5,925 nt of DNA from JANNFX01 sp040080075 (lineage in GTDB: Bacteria; Pseudomonadota; Alphaproteobacteria; Rhizobiales; Hyphomicrobiaceae), in the NCBI GenBank assembly GCA_040080075.1, contig JBEBJD010000131.1:1-5925 (forward strand), given 5' to 3'. Shown here one piece after another: positions 1 through 5,403 of the stretch. The position numbers were made by a program, and so were the translations under genes. Each line of letters opens with the position of its first letter. Positions within the stretch are counted from its first letter, which is position 1. Under the pieces are notes generated by a model, which worked only from the letters and a program-made list of their open reading frames with translations, was not told where the DNA came from and did no database searches.

Positions 1-252
1 TTCTAGCGATCATTGCATTGTAAAGCCCGCGCCAACGACGCACCCATCCTCTCCTACACGAGCGGAAAAATGGGTCCTCGGGAGTCATGCCGACGACGTG
101 CTTCTGGCTCGGCCCGATGGCACCTGCCGGCGGATAAGATGCCCGATACAAAACAACCACTCTGGCCATGACCCCACATGCCCTAAACCAGCATGGCTTT
201 CCACATCCACGCTTTGCGTGGCTACGCCACGACGCGCAGTTGGGCAAAAATT
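1..252. other. Left-edge stretch with no defensible gene
   Basis: I find no supported gene here. On the plus strand one frame ends at TAA 21-23, preceded by codons for LAIIAL. This could be the tail of a gene lying left of the window, but seven codons are too few to judge. On the minus strand a frame is open from ATG 167-169 to the left edge (56 codons, starting MARVVVLYRASYPP). It lacks a good ribosome binding site and its product looks like nothing I recognise. The only structured element is the pair of overlapping inverted repeats at 207-231. No tRNA-like fold was seen. Confidence 0.5.
207..231. repeat. Two overlapping, mutually exclusive small inverted repeats
   Basis: CCACGC (207-212) pairs with GCGTGG (216-221) around a TTT loop, and CGTGGC (217-222) pairs with GCCACG (226-231) around a TAC loop. 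The middle segment is shared, so only one hairpin can form at a time. The site lies 22 to 46 bases past the stop of the minus-strand gene ending at 253, where a 3' end structure would be expected. Neither hairpin is followed by a T-run on either strand, so a classical intrinsic terminator is unlikely. Confidence 0.45.
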
Positions 253-678
253 TCAGAACAGTTTGATCAAGCTGCAGACGGTATCGATGGAGCCGAATGC
301 CGCCTCGGCCTTCGTCTTGCAGCCGGATTGCTCGTCCGGGGTCTTAAGCTTCATGCAGTGGGCCAGTTCATCGGCCTTCTTGGTCTCGGCGATCATCTTG
401 CAGGCCGCAGGTACGAGCGCCAACAGGATTCCCGCACCGATCGACCGTCTGTCTTCGGCAGGTGGAGCTTTGTTGACGACGGTATCGCTCTCAGCCAATA
501 GGCCTCTCTTCTTCAATTCCGTCACAAGCTCTTTCTGCTTGTCCGGTGGGAGTTGGGCAAGGTCTGGGCTGGTCACCGTCACGTCACCCGCGGCAGCGGG
601 CGCAACGTTGATCACTGGCAGGAAGAATGCGATTTGCAAAACGAATGCAGACAAAGCCAAGCGCAATGATGCACGCAT
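253..678 (-). CDS. Small exported protein with symmetrical four-cysteine pattern, function unknown
   Basis: This gene encodes 141 residues that I do not recognise as a named family. Residues 1-30 look like a Sec signal peptide: basic MRASLR, a hydrophobic core to about residue 22, then a likely cut after APAAA at 30/31, giving a mature periplasmic or secreted protein of about 111 residues. The middle (40-78) is polar with LPPDKQKELVTELKKRG. A mildly hydrophobic GAGILLALVPAA (81-92) leads into the cysteine part. Cysteines sit at 93, 108, 120 and 135, so the spacing is CX14C-X11-CX14C, with a TPDEQSG turn between the halves. This would suit two antiparallel helices tied by two disulfides (inference). 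The ATG at 676-678 has GGAGG at 685-689, six bases upstream, which supports the start. Its neighbour on the same strand ends 241 bases upstream, so the gene probably has its own promoter. It is real rather than a shadow because signal peptide and ribosome site agree. Confidence 0.8.
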   Translation of the reverse strand: MRASLRLALSAFVLQIAFFLPVINVAPAAAGDVTVTSPDLAQLPPDKQKELVTELKKRGLLAESDTVVNKAPPAEDRRSIGAGILLALVPAACKMIAETKKADELAHCMKLKTPDEQSGCKTKAEAAFGSIDTVCSLIKLF

Positions 679-904
679 AACAGACCTCCAAAATTGTCAG
701 TCGCCGCAGATGGTAGAGCTACTGTTGGAATGACTTGTTGCGCACTTTACCGCCTCGGCAGGCAGAGCAGCAATCAGACGGCGCGGCAATCTGGGATCAA
801 GTTTGCGTGTGTTTTTGAGGAAAGGTCACGACAGTGCGCAGGCAAACCTGTTGAATTGCCCGATTGTGACGATGCTCGTGTCGAGGCGCCAGGGGTTGCG
901 TACC

Positions 905-930
905 CATCGTCCAGGCCCATCATCCAGGCC
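905..930. repeat. 13-bp tandem repeat across the aldehyde dehydrogenase stop codon
   Basis: CATCGTCCAGGCC (905-917) is followed directly by CATCATCCAGGCC (918-930), with one mismatch. Read on the minus strand, the copy nearer the gene contains the TGA stop (920-922) and the outer copy has CGA at the same place. The single difference is therefore the base that makes the stop. This looks like a local slippage duplication at the 3' end of the gene. Confidence 0.7.
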
Positions 931-2419
931 AAGACTCTGCGTCGCTGTAGGGAAACCAGCCCTGCTGTTCCCGGATCTCCGGGTCGATCAGGACCATCTT
1001 GGTGTGACGGAACTGATCAAGTCCCTCAACGCCCAGTTCGCGCCCGTTACCCGATAGCTTGCGCCCGCCAAACGGCACGGCGTCGTTGTCGAGCAGGGGA
1101 ACGTTGACCCACACCATGCCCGTCTGGATTTCGTTGACCGCGCGCATGGCTTCGCAAAGGTCGCGCGTGTAGATGTTGGCGCCGAGGCCAAAGCAGGACC
1201 GGTTTGCAAGCTCAATGGCTTCGTCAAGATTGCGTACCTTTACGATCGGAGCCACCGGGCCAAACGACTCGCCATTGACGATCTCCATGTCATGCGTGAC
1301 TTCCGTCAGTACCGTGGCATCAGTAAACCAGCCCGCATTCAAACCAGCCGGCCGGCCGCCGCCGCATGCGGCCTTGGCGCCCTGCAGTAGTGCTTTTGCA
1401 AGTATGGCTTCATAGCGGTCGCGCTCGCGTGCCGAAACCATAGGCCCCATGTCGACTTTGCCAAGGCCGTTGCCGATGCGCAGGCTCTTTGCTTCGTTCA
1501 CCAACCTGTCAACGAATGCATCGTGCATGGTCTCATGTACGTAGATGCGTTCAGCCGAAGTGCACACTTGGCCCGCATTGAGGAAGCTCGCAAAGGCAAC
1601 GCCGCGCGCTGCGATGTCAACAGGCGCCGAGGGCATGACGATAAAGGGATCGTTGCCCGAGGCCTCGATAAGGGCGGGCTTGAACGTTTTCGCACAGGCC
1701 TGCGCGACACTCTGGGACGTCTTCAAACTGCCGGTGAAGGCGACGCCGTGGATGCCTTCATGCTCCACCAGTCTCTGACCCGCTGGTCCGCGCCCGGTGA
1801 CGCACTGAACGAGACCTGTTGGCAAACTGGCGAAGGCCTCCATCAGCAGCAATGTTGAAAGCGATGTGTAGTCGGACGGCTTGATGATCACGGCATTGCC
1901 TGCGCCAACGGCCGCGGCGACCTGCCAGAACAGCAACAGGTATGGGTAGTTAAACGGAATGATGGCCGCGACCACACCAAGCGGCTCTTTCATGGTCAGA
2001 TGCAGTTGGCCCGGCGCAGAGGGGCCGTGGACACGCCCGCCTTCATGCCGGCTGATCTCGGCATAGTAGCTCATGGCGCTTGCCGACCAGCCGATTTCGT
2101 CGACCGCCTCCTTGTACGTCTTGCCTTGTTCGCGCGTCAGGGACTCGCCCAGTGCCGGGCCCATCGCGCGTGTCGCGCTGGTCACGTCGTGCATGATGTC
2201 GGCGCGCTCTGCGCCCGACAGCGCCCACCATTTGAGTTGTGCGGCGCTGGCGAACGCAATGGCGGCACCGATCTCCGTAACGGATGCTTCCGCCACCTCG
2301 CCGATGACATCCCCGGTCGCTGGATTGATGACCGGATAGGCGTCGCCGGCGCTGCGTTCGAACGAACCATTGATGAAGAGTGAGCGGCTAAGCGCTCTGT
2401 GTTTGGCAATGATATCCAT
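920..2419 (-). CDS. NAD(P)-dependent aldehyde dehydrogenase, substrate unknown
   Basis: This is a full-length (499 residues) soluble enzyme of the aldehyde dehydrogenase superfamily, which oxidises an aldehyde to the carboxylic acid with NAD(P)+. Family landmarks are in order: LFINGSF near the N-terminus (14-20), VINPATG (30-36), the oxyanion asparagine in IPFNYP (N157), the cofactor lysine in IIKPS (K180), FTGS (228-231), the general base in IEASGNDP (E252), the catalytic cysteine in GQVCTSAER (C286), ESFGPV (384-389) and PFGGRKLSGNGRELG (449-463). All catalytic residues are present, so activity is expected. The usual ELGG around the base is EASG here. GQVCTSAER and the DNDAVPFGG stretch place it near the betaine-aldehyde, aminobutyraldehyde and succinate-semialdehyde group, but the substrate cannot be read from sequence. 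The ATG at 2417-2419 has GAGGGG at 2423-2428 upstream. No pathway partner lies beside it. It is transcribed divergently from rpsB. Confidence 0.95.
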   Translation of the reverse strand: MDIIAKHRALSRSLFINGSFERSAGDAYPVINPATGDVIGEVAEASVTEIGAAIAFASAAQLKWWALSGAERADIMHDVTSATRAMGPALGESLTREQGKTYKEAVDEIGWSASAMSYYAEISRHEGGRVHGPSAPGQLHLTMKEPLGVVAAIIPFNYPYLLLFWQVAAAVGAGNAVIIKPSDYTSLSTLLLMEAFASLPTGLVQCVTGRGPAGQRLVEHEGIHGVAFTGSLKTSQSVAQACAKTFKPALIEASGNDPFIVMPSAPVDIAARGVAFASFLNAGQVCTSAERIYVHETMHDAFVDRLVNEAKSLRIGNGLGKVDMGPMVSARERDRYEAILAKALLQGAKAACGGGRPAGLNAGWFTDATVLTEVTHDMEIVNGESFGPVAPIVKVRNLDEAIELANRSCFGLGANIYTRDLCEAMRAVNEIQTGMVWVNVPLLDNDAVPFGGRKLSGNGRELGVEGLDQFRHTKMVLIDPEIREQQGWFPYSDAESWPG

Positions 2420-2714
2420 GTTCCCCTCAGCGCAGAGCCATCTTGTTGTTCGTCACGGCAGAGGTAAGAATGGCAGACCTTGTGCGCGCGCGCTATTAGG
2501 GCAGCCACGTGCTTGGGGGGACCAACGCCACCCCGCCGCACTTGCCTTTCCCGCCAACTTCGGCCATACACCGGCCCATCACACACGCCAGATTTCGCGC
2601 TTCTTGGATTAAAAGCCCCAGTGAGCGCTCCGGTGGAAAGTGTAAGCCCCTAAAAAGGCTATGCTTTCTTCTCAAGGTCTGGCGGAGGATTAACCGGAAA
2701 AGGAATACCCTCGC
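2420..2714. other. Divergent intergenic region between the aldehyde dehydrogenase gene and rpsB
   Basis: This must hold the promoters of both flanking genes and the rpsB leader. No promoter is convincing. The best rpsB guess is TTGCCT (2542-2547) with CATACA (2565-2570), a weak match at 17-base spacing. An alternating tract TGTGCGCGCGCGC lies at 2481-2493. AAGCCCC occurs twice (2613-2619, 2644-2650), and the second copy can form a small AGCC/GGCT hairpin (2645-2660) in the leader. In other bacteria S2 represses its own operon through the leader, but I see no recognisable S2-binding fold here. Short open frames in this region look like chance. Confidence 0.6.
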
Positions 2715-3704
2715 ATGACGCTTCCTGCGTTCAACATGCGTCAGCTCTTGGAAGCTGGCGTTCACTTCGGTCACCAATCGCATCGCTGGAACCCGAAGAT
2801 GGCTCCGTTCATTTACGGCGCCCGCAACAACATTCACATCATCGACCTGACCCAGACGACGCCGCTCCTGCATCAAGCGCTCGTCAAGGTGTCCGATACG
2901 GTCGCCAGCGGCGGCCGCGTGCTGTTCGTGGCCACCAAGCGCCAGGCTTCGGAAGGCATCGCCGAAGCCGCCAAGCGCTCGGCTCAGTATTTCATCAATC
3001 ACCGTTGGCTTGGCGGCACGCTGACCAACTGGAAAACCATTTCGCAGTCGATCCGCCGGCTGCGCCAGCTCGACGACATTCTGGCCGACCCGCAGGGCCG
3101 CACCAAGAAAGAAGTCCTGAACATTCAGCGCGAGCGCGACAAGCTCAATCAGGCGCTGGGCGGTATCAAGGACATGGGTGGCGTGCCCGACCTGCTGGTC
3201 GTCATCGACACCAACAAGGAAGCCATCGCCATTCAGGAAGCCCGCAAGCTTGGCATCCCGATCGTGGCCGTGGTCGACACCAATTGCGATCCAGATGGCA
3301 TTGATTTCCCGGTTCCGGGCAACGACGACGCCGGCCGCGCGCTGACGCTCTATTGCGATCTCATCGCCCGCGCCGCCATCGACGGCCTGGAGCGCTCGCA
3401 GTCATCAGCCGGTATCGACGTTGGCGCATCGGAAAATCCGCCCGATGAAGCGGCCATCGTCAAGGTCTTTAAAGGCATCGAAGCCGCTCGCGGCGAAGCC
3501 GACGACCTGAAGCGCATCACGGGCGTCAACGGCAAGCTCGAGCAGCGTTTGAACGACGCGGGCGTCTACCACTTCTGGCAAATCGCCGACATGGATGCCG
3601 ACAGCGCATCGGCGCTCGATCGCCTGCTGAAACTTAAGGGCCAGATAGCCAAGGACGGCTGGGCCGCTCAGGCCAAGAAGCTGGTCGACGAGAAGGTTGT
3701 TTAA
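2715..3704 (+). CDS. rpsB: 30S ribosomal protein S2 with C-terminal extension
   Basis: S2 binds the back of the small ribosomal subunit late in assembly and is needed for S1 binding and initiation. The core is clear: MRQLLEAGVHFGHQ (8-21), RWNPKMAPFIYGARNNIHIIDL (24-45), VLFVATKRQA (69-78), NHRWLGGTLTNW (95-106) and GGVPDLLVVIDTNKE (155-169). At 329 residues it is about 90 longer than E. coli S2. The extra part is a linker (about 222-262) and a compact C-terminal domain (263-329) starting DDLKRITGVNGKLEQRL and ending DGWAAQAKKL. It resembles the helix-hairpin-helix-like module that I recall at the ends of several alphaproteobacterial proteins. The ATG at 2715 follows AAAGGAA (2699-2705) and fits the usual N-terminus. 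tsf follows 133 bases downstream on the same strand, the common order in bacteria. Confidence 0.98.
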   Translation: MTLPAFNMRQLLEAGVHFGHQSHRWNPKMAPFIYGARNNIHIIDLTQTTPLLHQALVKVSDTVASGGRVLFVATKRQASEGIAEAAKRSAQYFINHRWLGGTLTNWKTISQSIRRLRQLDDILADPQGRTKKEVLNIQRERDKLNQALGGIKDMGGVPDLLVVIDTNKEAIAIQEARKLGIPIVAVVDTNCDPDGIDFPVPGNDDAGRALTLYCDLIARAAIDGLERSQSSAGIDVGASENPPDEAAIVKVFKGIEAARGEADDLKRITGVNGKLEQRLNDAGVYHFWQIADMDADSASALDRLLKLKGQIAKDGWAAQAKKLVDEKVV

Positions 3705-3718
3705 GACGGGTTAAGAAA

Positions 3719-3781
3719 CCGGCAATCGGAAGACACGGGCTAACGACCCTCCGGTTGCCGTTTGCCGGCTGCAGATTGCCG
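3719..3781 (+). promoter_or_regulatory. Stem-loop with competing TTGCCG repeats in the rpsB-tsf spacer
   Basis: CGGCAATCGGA (3720-3730) pairs with TCCGGTTGCCG (3750-3760) over 11 positions, one of them a G-U pair in RNA. GGG (3737-3739) can pair with CCC (3747-3749) inside the loop. The left arm can instead pair with TTGCCGG (3762-3768, using 3719-3725) or with GATTGCCG (3774-3781, using 3720-3727), both perfect. The main stem is followed by only three T, so it is not a standard terminator. Attenuation or RNA processing that sets the S2 to EF-Ts ratio is possible but is inference. Confidence 0.55.
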
Positions 3782-3823
3782 ACCTCCACGACCCACTATC
3801 ATTTTTGAAAACGGCATCTGGCC

Positions 3824-3828
3824 GGAGG
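3824..3828 (+). promoter_or_regulatory. Ribosome binding site fixing the tsf start
   Basis: GGAGG lies nine bases before the ATG at 3838. An in-frame TTG at 3805 would add 11 residues, but it would start upstream of this site and the added residues do not resemble any EF-Ts N-terminus. The ATG at 3838 is therefore preferred. Confidence 0.85.
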
Positions 3829-3837
3829 AACACTCAC

Positions 3838-4782
3838 ATGACCACAGTCACCGCAGGTATGGTGAAAGAGCTTCGCGAAAAGACTGGCGCGGGCATGATG
3901 GACTGCAAAACAGCGCTTGATGAAACTAAGGGTGACATCGAGGCCGCCATCGATCTGTTGCGCAAGAAGGGCCTCTCAAAAGCGGCCAAGAAGGCGGGCC
4001 GCATCGCCGCCGATGGACTTATCGGCATCGCCTCGTCAGGCAAGACAGGCGCTGTCGTCGAAGTCAACTCCGAGACCGACTTCGTGGCCCGCAACGAAGA
4101 ATTCCAGGACATGGTGGCCAAAATCGCGTCGATCGCAGCGGCTGCCAACGGCAACACGGCAAAGCTGCTGGCCGCCCATTTTCCCGGCACCAAGACGAGC
4201 GTTGAAGCCTTCGTCAAGGATGCTGTTGCCAAGATTGGCGAGAACATGAGCGTGCGCCGCACGGCGGCTCTGTCGGTCAAGGATGGCCTCGTCGCCTCCT
4301 ACACACACAACGCCGTCAAGCCGGGCCTGGGCAAGATCGGCGTTCTGGTGGCGCTTGAAGGCAAGGTCAAGAATGCAGACGAACTGGCTGGCCTCGGCCG
4401 CATGATTGCCATGCACGTCGCCGCCGCCAATCCCGTGGCTCTCGATCTCGACAGCGTGCCCGCTGAAACGATCGAGCGTGAAAAGGCCATTCTGCTCGAC
4501 AAGAACAAGGGCAAGAAGCCCGAGATGATGGACAAGATCATCGCCGGTGGCCTCAAGAGCTATGCTAAGGAAAGCTGTCTGCTCGATCAGGCCTATATCC
4601 ACGACAACGCCAAGACCGTGGCGCAGGCCGTCAAGGATGCTGAAGGTTCACTTGGCGGGGCTGTGAAGCTCACGGGCTTCATCCGCTATGCGCTGGGCGA
4701 AGGCATCGAGAAAAAGGAAGAAGACTTCGCCGCCGAAGTCGCCAAGACCATGAGCGATGCTGCTGCTGCCAGTAAGAAGTAA
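3838..4782 (+). CDS. tsf: Elongation factor Ts
   Basis: EF-Ts is the cytoplasmic exchange factor that releases GDP from EF-Tu so that EF-Tu can bind GTP and aminoacyl-tRNA again. The protein has 314 residues, a normal length for the class. The N-terminal UBA-like domain is clear: VKELREKTGAGMMDCKTAL (9-27) and EAAIDLLRKKGL (35-46). It is followed by the signature VNSETDFVARNEEF (76-89), whose TDFV is the segment that contacts EF-Tu. The core dimerisation region includes VRRTAAL (139-145), HVAAANP (193-199) and KPEMMDKIIAGGLKSY (227-242). The end, FIRYALGEGIEKKEEDFAAEV (281-301), is typical. The stop at 4780-4782 is followed by a strong terminator, so rpsB-tsf appears to be a two-gene unit. 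No pyrH or frr follows, although these often come next in related genomes. Confidence 0.98.
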   Translation: MTTVTAGMVKELREKTGAGMMDCKTALDETKGDIEAAIDLLRKKGLSKAAKKAGRIAADGLIGIASSGKTGAVVEVNSETDFVARNEEFQDMVAKIASIAAAANGNTAKLLAAHFPGTKTSVEAFVKDAVAKIGENMSVRRTAALSVKDGLVASYTHNAVKPGLGKIGVLVALEGKVKNADELAGLGRMIAMHVAAANPVALDLDSVPAETIEREKAILLDKNKGKKPEMMDKIIAGGLKSYAKESCLLDQAYIHDNAKTVAQAVKDAEGSLGGAVKLTGFIRYALGEGIEKKEEDFAAEVAKTMSDAAAASKK

Positions 4783-4816
4783 GCGGCATTCGCGCTCTCA
4801 AATTCTGAGCACTAAG

Positions 4817-4846
4817 AAACCGGCGGGGCACACCGCCGGTTTTTTT
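4817..4846 (+). terminator. Strong intrinsic terminator after tsf, probably bidirectional
   Basis: AAACCGGCGG (4817-4826) pairs perfectly with CCGCCGGTTT (4833-4842) around a six-base GGCACA loop. The T-run 4840-4846 follows. It starts 35 bases past the tsf stop. The convergent minus-strand gene ends at 4863. Read on that strand the same hairpin is followed by TTTCTTAG, so it may stop transcription from both sides. Confidence 0.93.
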
Positions 4847-4862
4847 GTTTGCCGGTCAGTCA

Positions 4863-5102
4863 TCAGCACGCTTGGCCGAGGGCCTTTTTCGCGGCGCATC
4901 TCGCTAAAATCGCGTTGGCCTTTATCCCAACCTTCGCTGTACTTGCAGCTCCCTTGGCGGCGCCCTTCAATAGGACTGCGTTGAATTTAGCGCCGAATTT
5001 GACAATCTCGAATGAATCTTTGAGGGGGCCTGCTTGTGCCGATTGAACCGGCATTGCAAATGCCGATGCCAGTAGGATGGTGAAGATTACTCGCGTTTTC
5101 AT
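4863..5102 (-). CDS. Small exported cationic peptide with 11-residue repeats, function unknown
   Basis: The gene encodes 79 residues and I know no family for it. Residues 1-24 are a clear Sec signal peptide (MKTR, then a hydrophobic core, then QSAQA) with a likely cut before G25, leaving a mature peptide of 55 residues. That peptide carries ten K/R and only D29 and E32 as acidic residues. Lysines at 28, 39, 50, 61 and 72 and K/R at 35, 46, 57 and 68 recur every 11 residues. Residues 35-56 and 57-78 align as a 22-residue tandem duplication with 11 identities, for example KFGAKFNAVLL against KVGIKANAILA. Cysteines are C69 and the last residue C79. On a helix the charges form one stripe against an A/V/L/I/F face, which suggests binding to membrane or another anionic surface (inference). 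The ATG at 5100-5102 is chosen because AGGAG (5109-5113) lies six bases upstream. An in-frame ATG at 5132 would add 10 residues before the signal peptide and has no such site. Confidence 0.78.
   Translation of the reverse strand: MKTRVIFTILLASAFAMPVQSAQAGPLKDSFEIVKFGAKFNAVLLKGAAKGAASTAKVGIKANAILARCAAKKALGQAC
4869..5000 (-). repeat. Coding tandem duplication, two 66-base units
   Basis: Bases 4935-5000 and 4869-4934 encode residues 35-56 and 57-78 of the small cationic peptide. The units match at 11 of 22 residues, with K/R and V/I exchanges in addition. By my hand count about half of the nucleotides match, so the duplication is old and kept at protein level. Each unit splits into an 11-residue KxGxKxNA[VI]Lx half and a [KR]xAAKxAxxxA half. 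Confidence 0.7.
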
Positions 5103-5403
5103 GAAAATTCTCCTGTCCCGGTTGAAGTCCAAACCCGGTGATCAAAGTGACCGCGCGAGCAGGAGAACAATCGCATAGGGCCGCGATTGGAACTGTTCCG
5201 CCTGATACAGATGTGGATCTGGCAGCCGCGGCCCTTGATCACAAACGGCTTGGCGCGATTAGATCTCTCGTACGCTGCAGATGCATCAATTCCGGGGGCA
5301 CCTGCTGCTTATTTTTATATCTCGGTAGCTGCCCGGGAGGTGCCTTAATCCGATCTAAGACGTCTTCTGATAAACTCGATGAACCAAGACGTCAGGACAG
5401 CGC
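5103..5403. other. Divergent intergenic region between the cationic peptide and the membrane protein
   Basis: This region should hold both promoters. No strong sigma-70 pair is visible. TTGATC (5235-5240) with TTAGAT (5259-5264) and TTTATAT (5314-5320) are weak hints only. GGCACCT (5297-5303) and AGGTGCC (5338-5344) form a seven-base inverted repeat around the AT-rich TTTATAT. ACCGGG is repeated directly on the minus strand just upstream of the peptide gene. A plus-strand frame open from GTG 5138 to TGA 5407 is not accepted as a gene. Confidence 0.55.
5357..5393. promoter_or_regulatory. Repeated AAGACGTC site, possible operator
   Basis: AAGACGTCTT (5357-5366) is a perfect ten-base palindrome. 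AAGACGTC recurs at 5386-5393, 29 bases on, close to three helical turns and ending just before the ribosome site of the membrane protein gene. Two similar sites on nearly the same helix face next to a start codon suggest a dimeric regulator. The bound protein is unknown and chance cannot be excluded for such short sites. Confidence 0.35.

Noticed and set aside
1..169. Minus-strand frame from ATG 167-169 open to the left edge, product starting MARVVVLYRASYPP
   Set aside because: There is no properly spaced ribosome site, and the composition, with many Arg and Trp, looks like chance. It cannot be judged without the sequence left of the window.
2..733. Long plus-strand open frame with no stop from the left edge to 733
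   Set aside because: It lies antisense to the four-cysteine gene, which has a signal peptide and a good ribosome site. The plus-strand product is Ser/Ala/Thr-rich with no recognisable features, and no good ribosome site supports a start.
839..850. CAGG/CCTG hairpin downstream of the aldehyde dehydrogenase as a terminator
   Set aside because: The stem is only four base pairs and no T-run follows on the minus strand.
694..1107. Plus-strand frames over the gap and 3' end of the aldehyde dehydrogenase
   Set aside because: They are antisense shadows, Arg/Pro-rich, with no start signal.
2509..2718. Plus-strand 69-residue frame ending at the rpsB start (ATGA-type overlap), considered as a leader peptide
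   Set aside because: It has a TTG/ATG-poor start without a clear ribosome site and no family resemblance. The low-complexity basic tail is probably accidental.
2496..3002. Minus-strand 168-residue frame overlapping the start of rpsB
   Set aside because: It is antisense to the conserved S2 N-terminus and has no recognisable domain.
4036..4602. Minus-strand 188-residue frame inside tsf
   Set aside because: It is an antisense shadow of the unambiguous EF-Ts gene, a common effect in GC-rich coding sequence.
5102..5132. Upstream ATG at 5132 as start of the cationic peptide
   Set aside because: It would put ten polar residues before a complete signal peptide and has no ribosome site, whereas the ATG at 5102 has AGGAG at ideal spacing.
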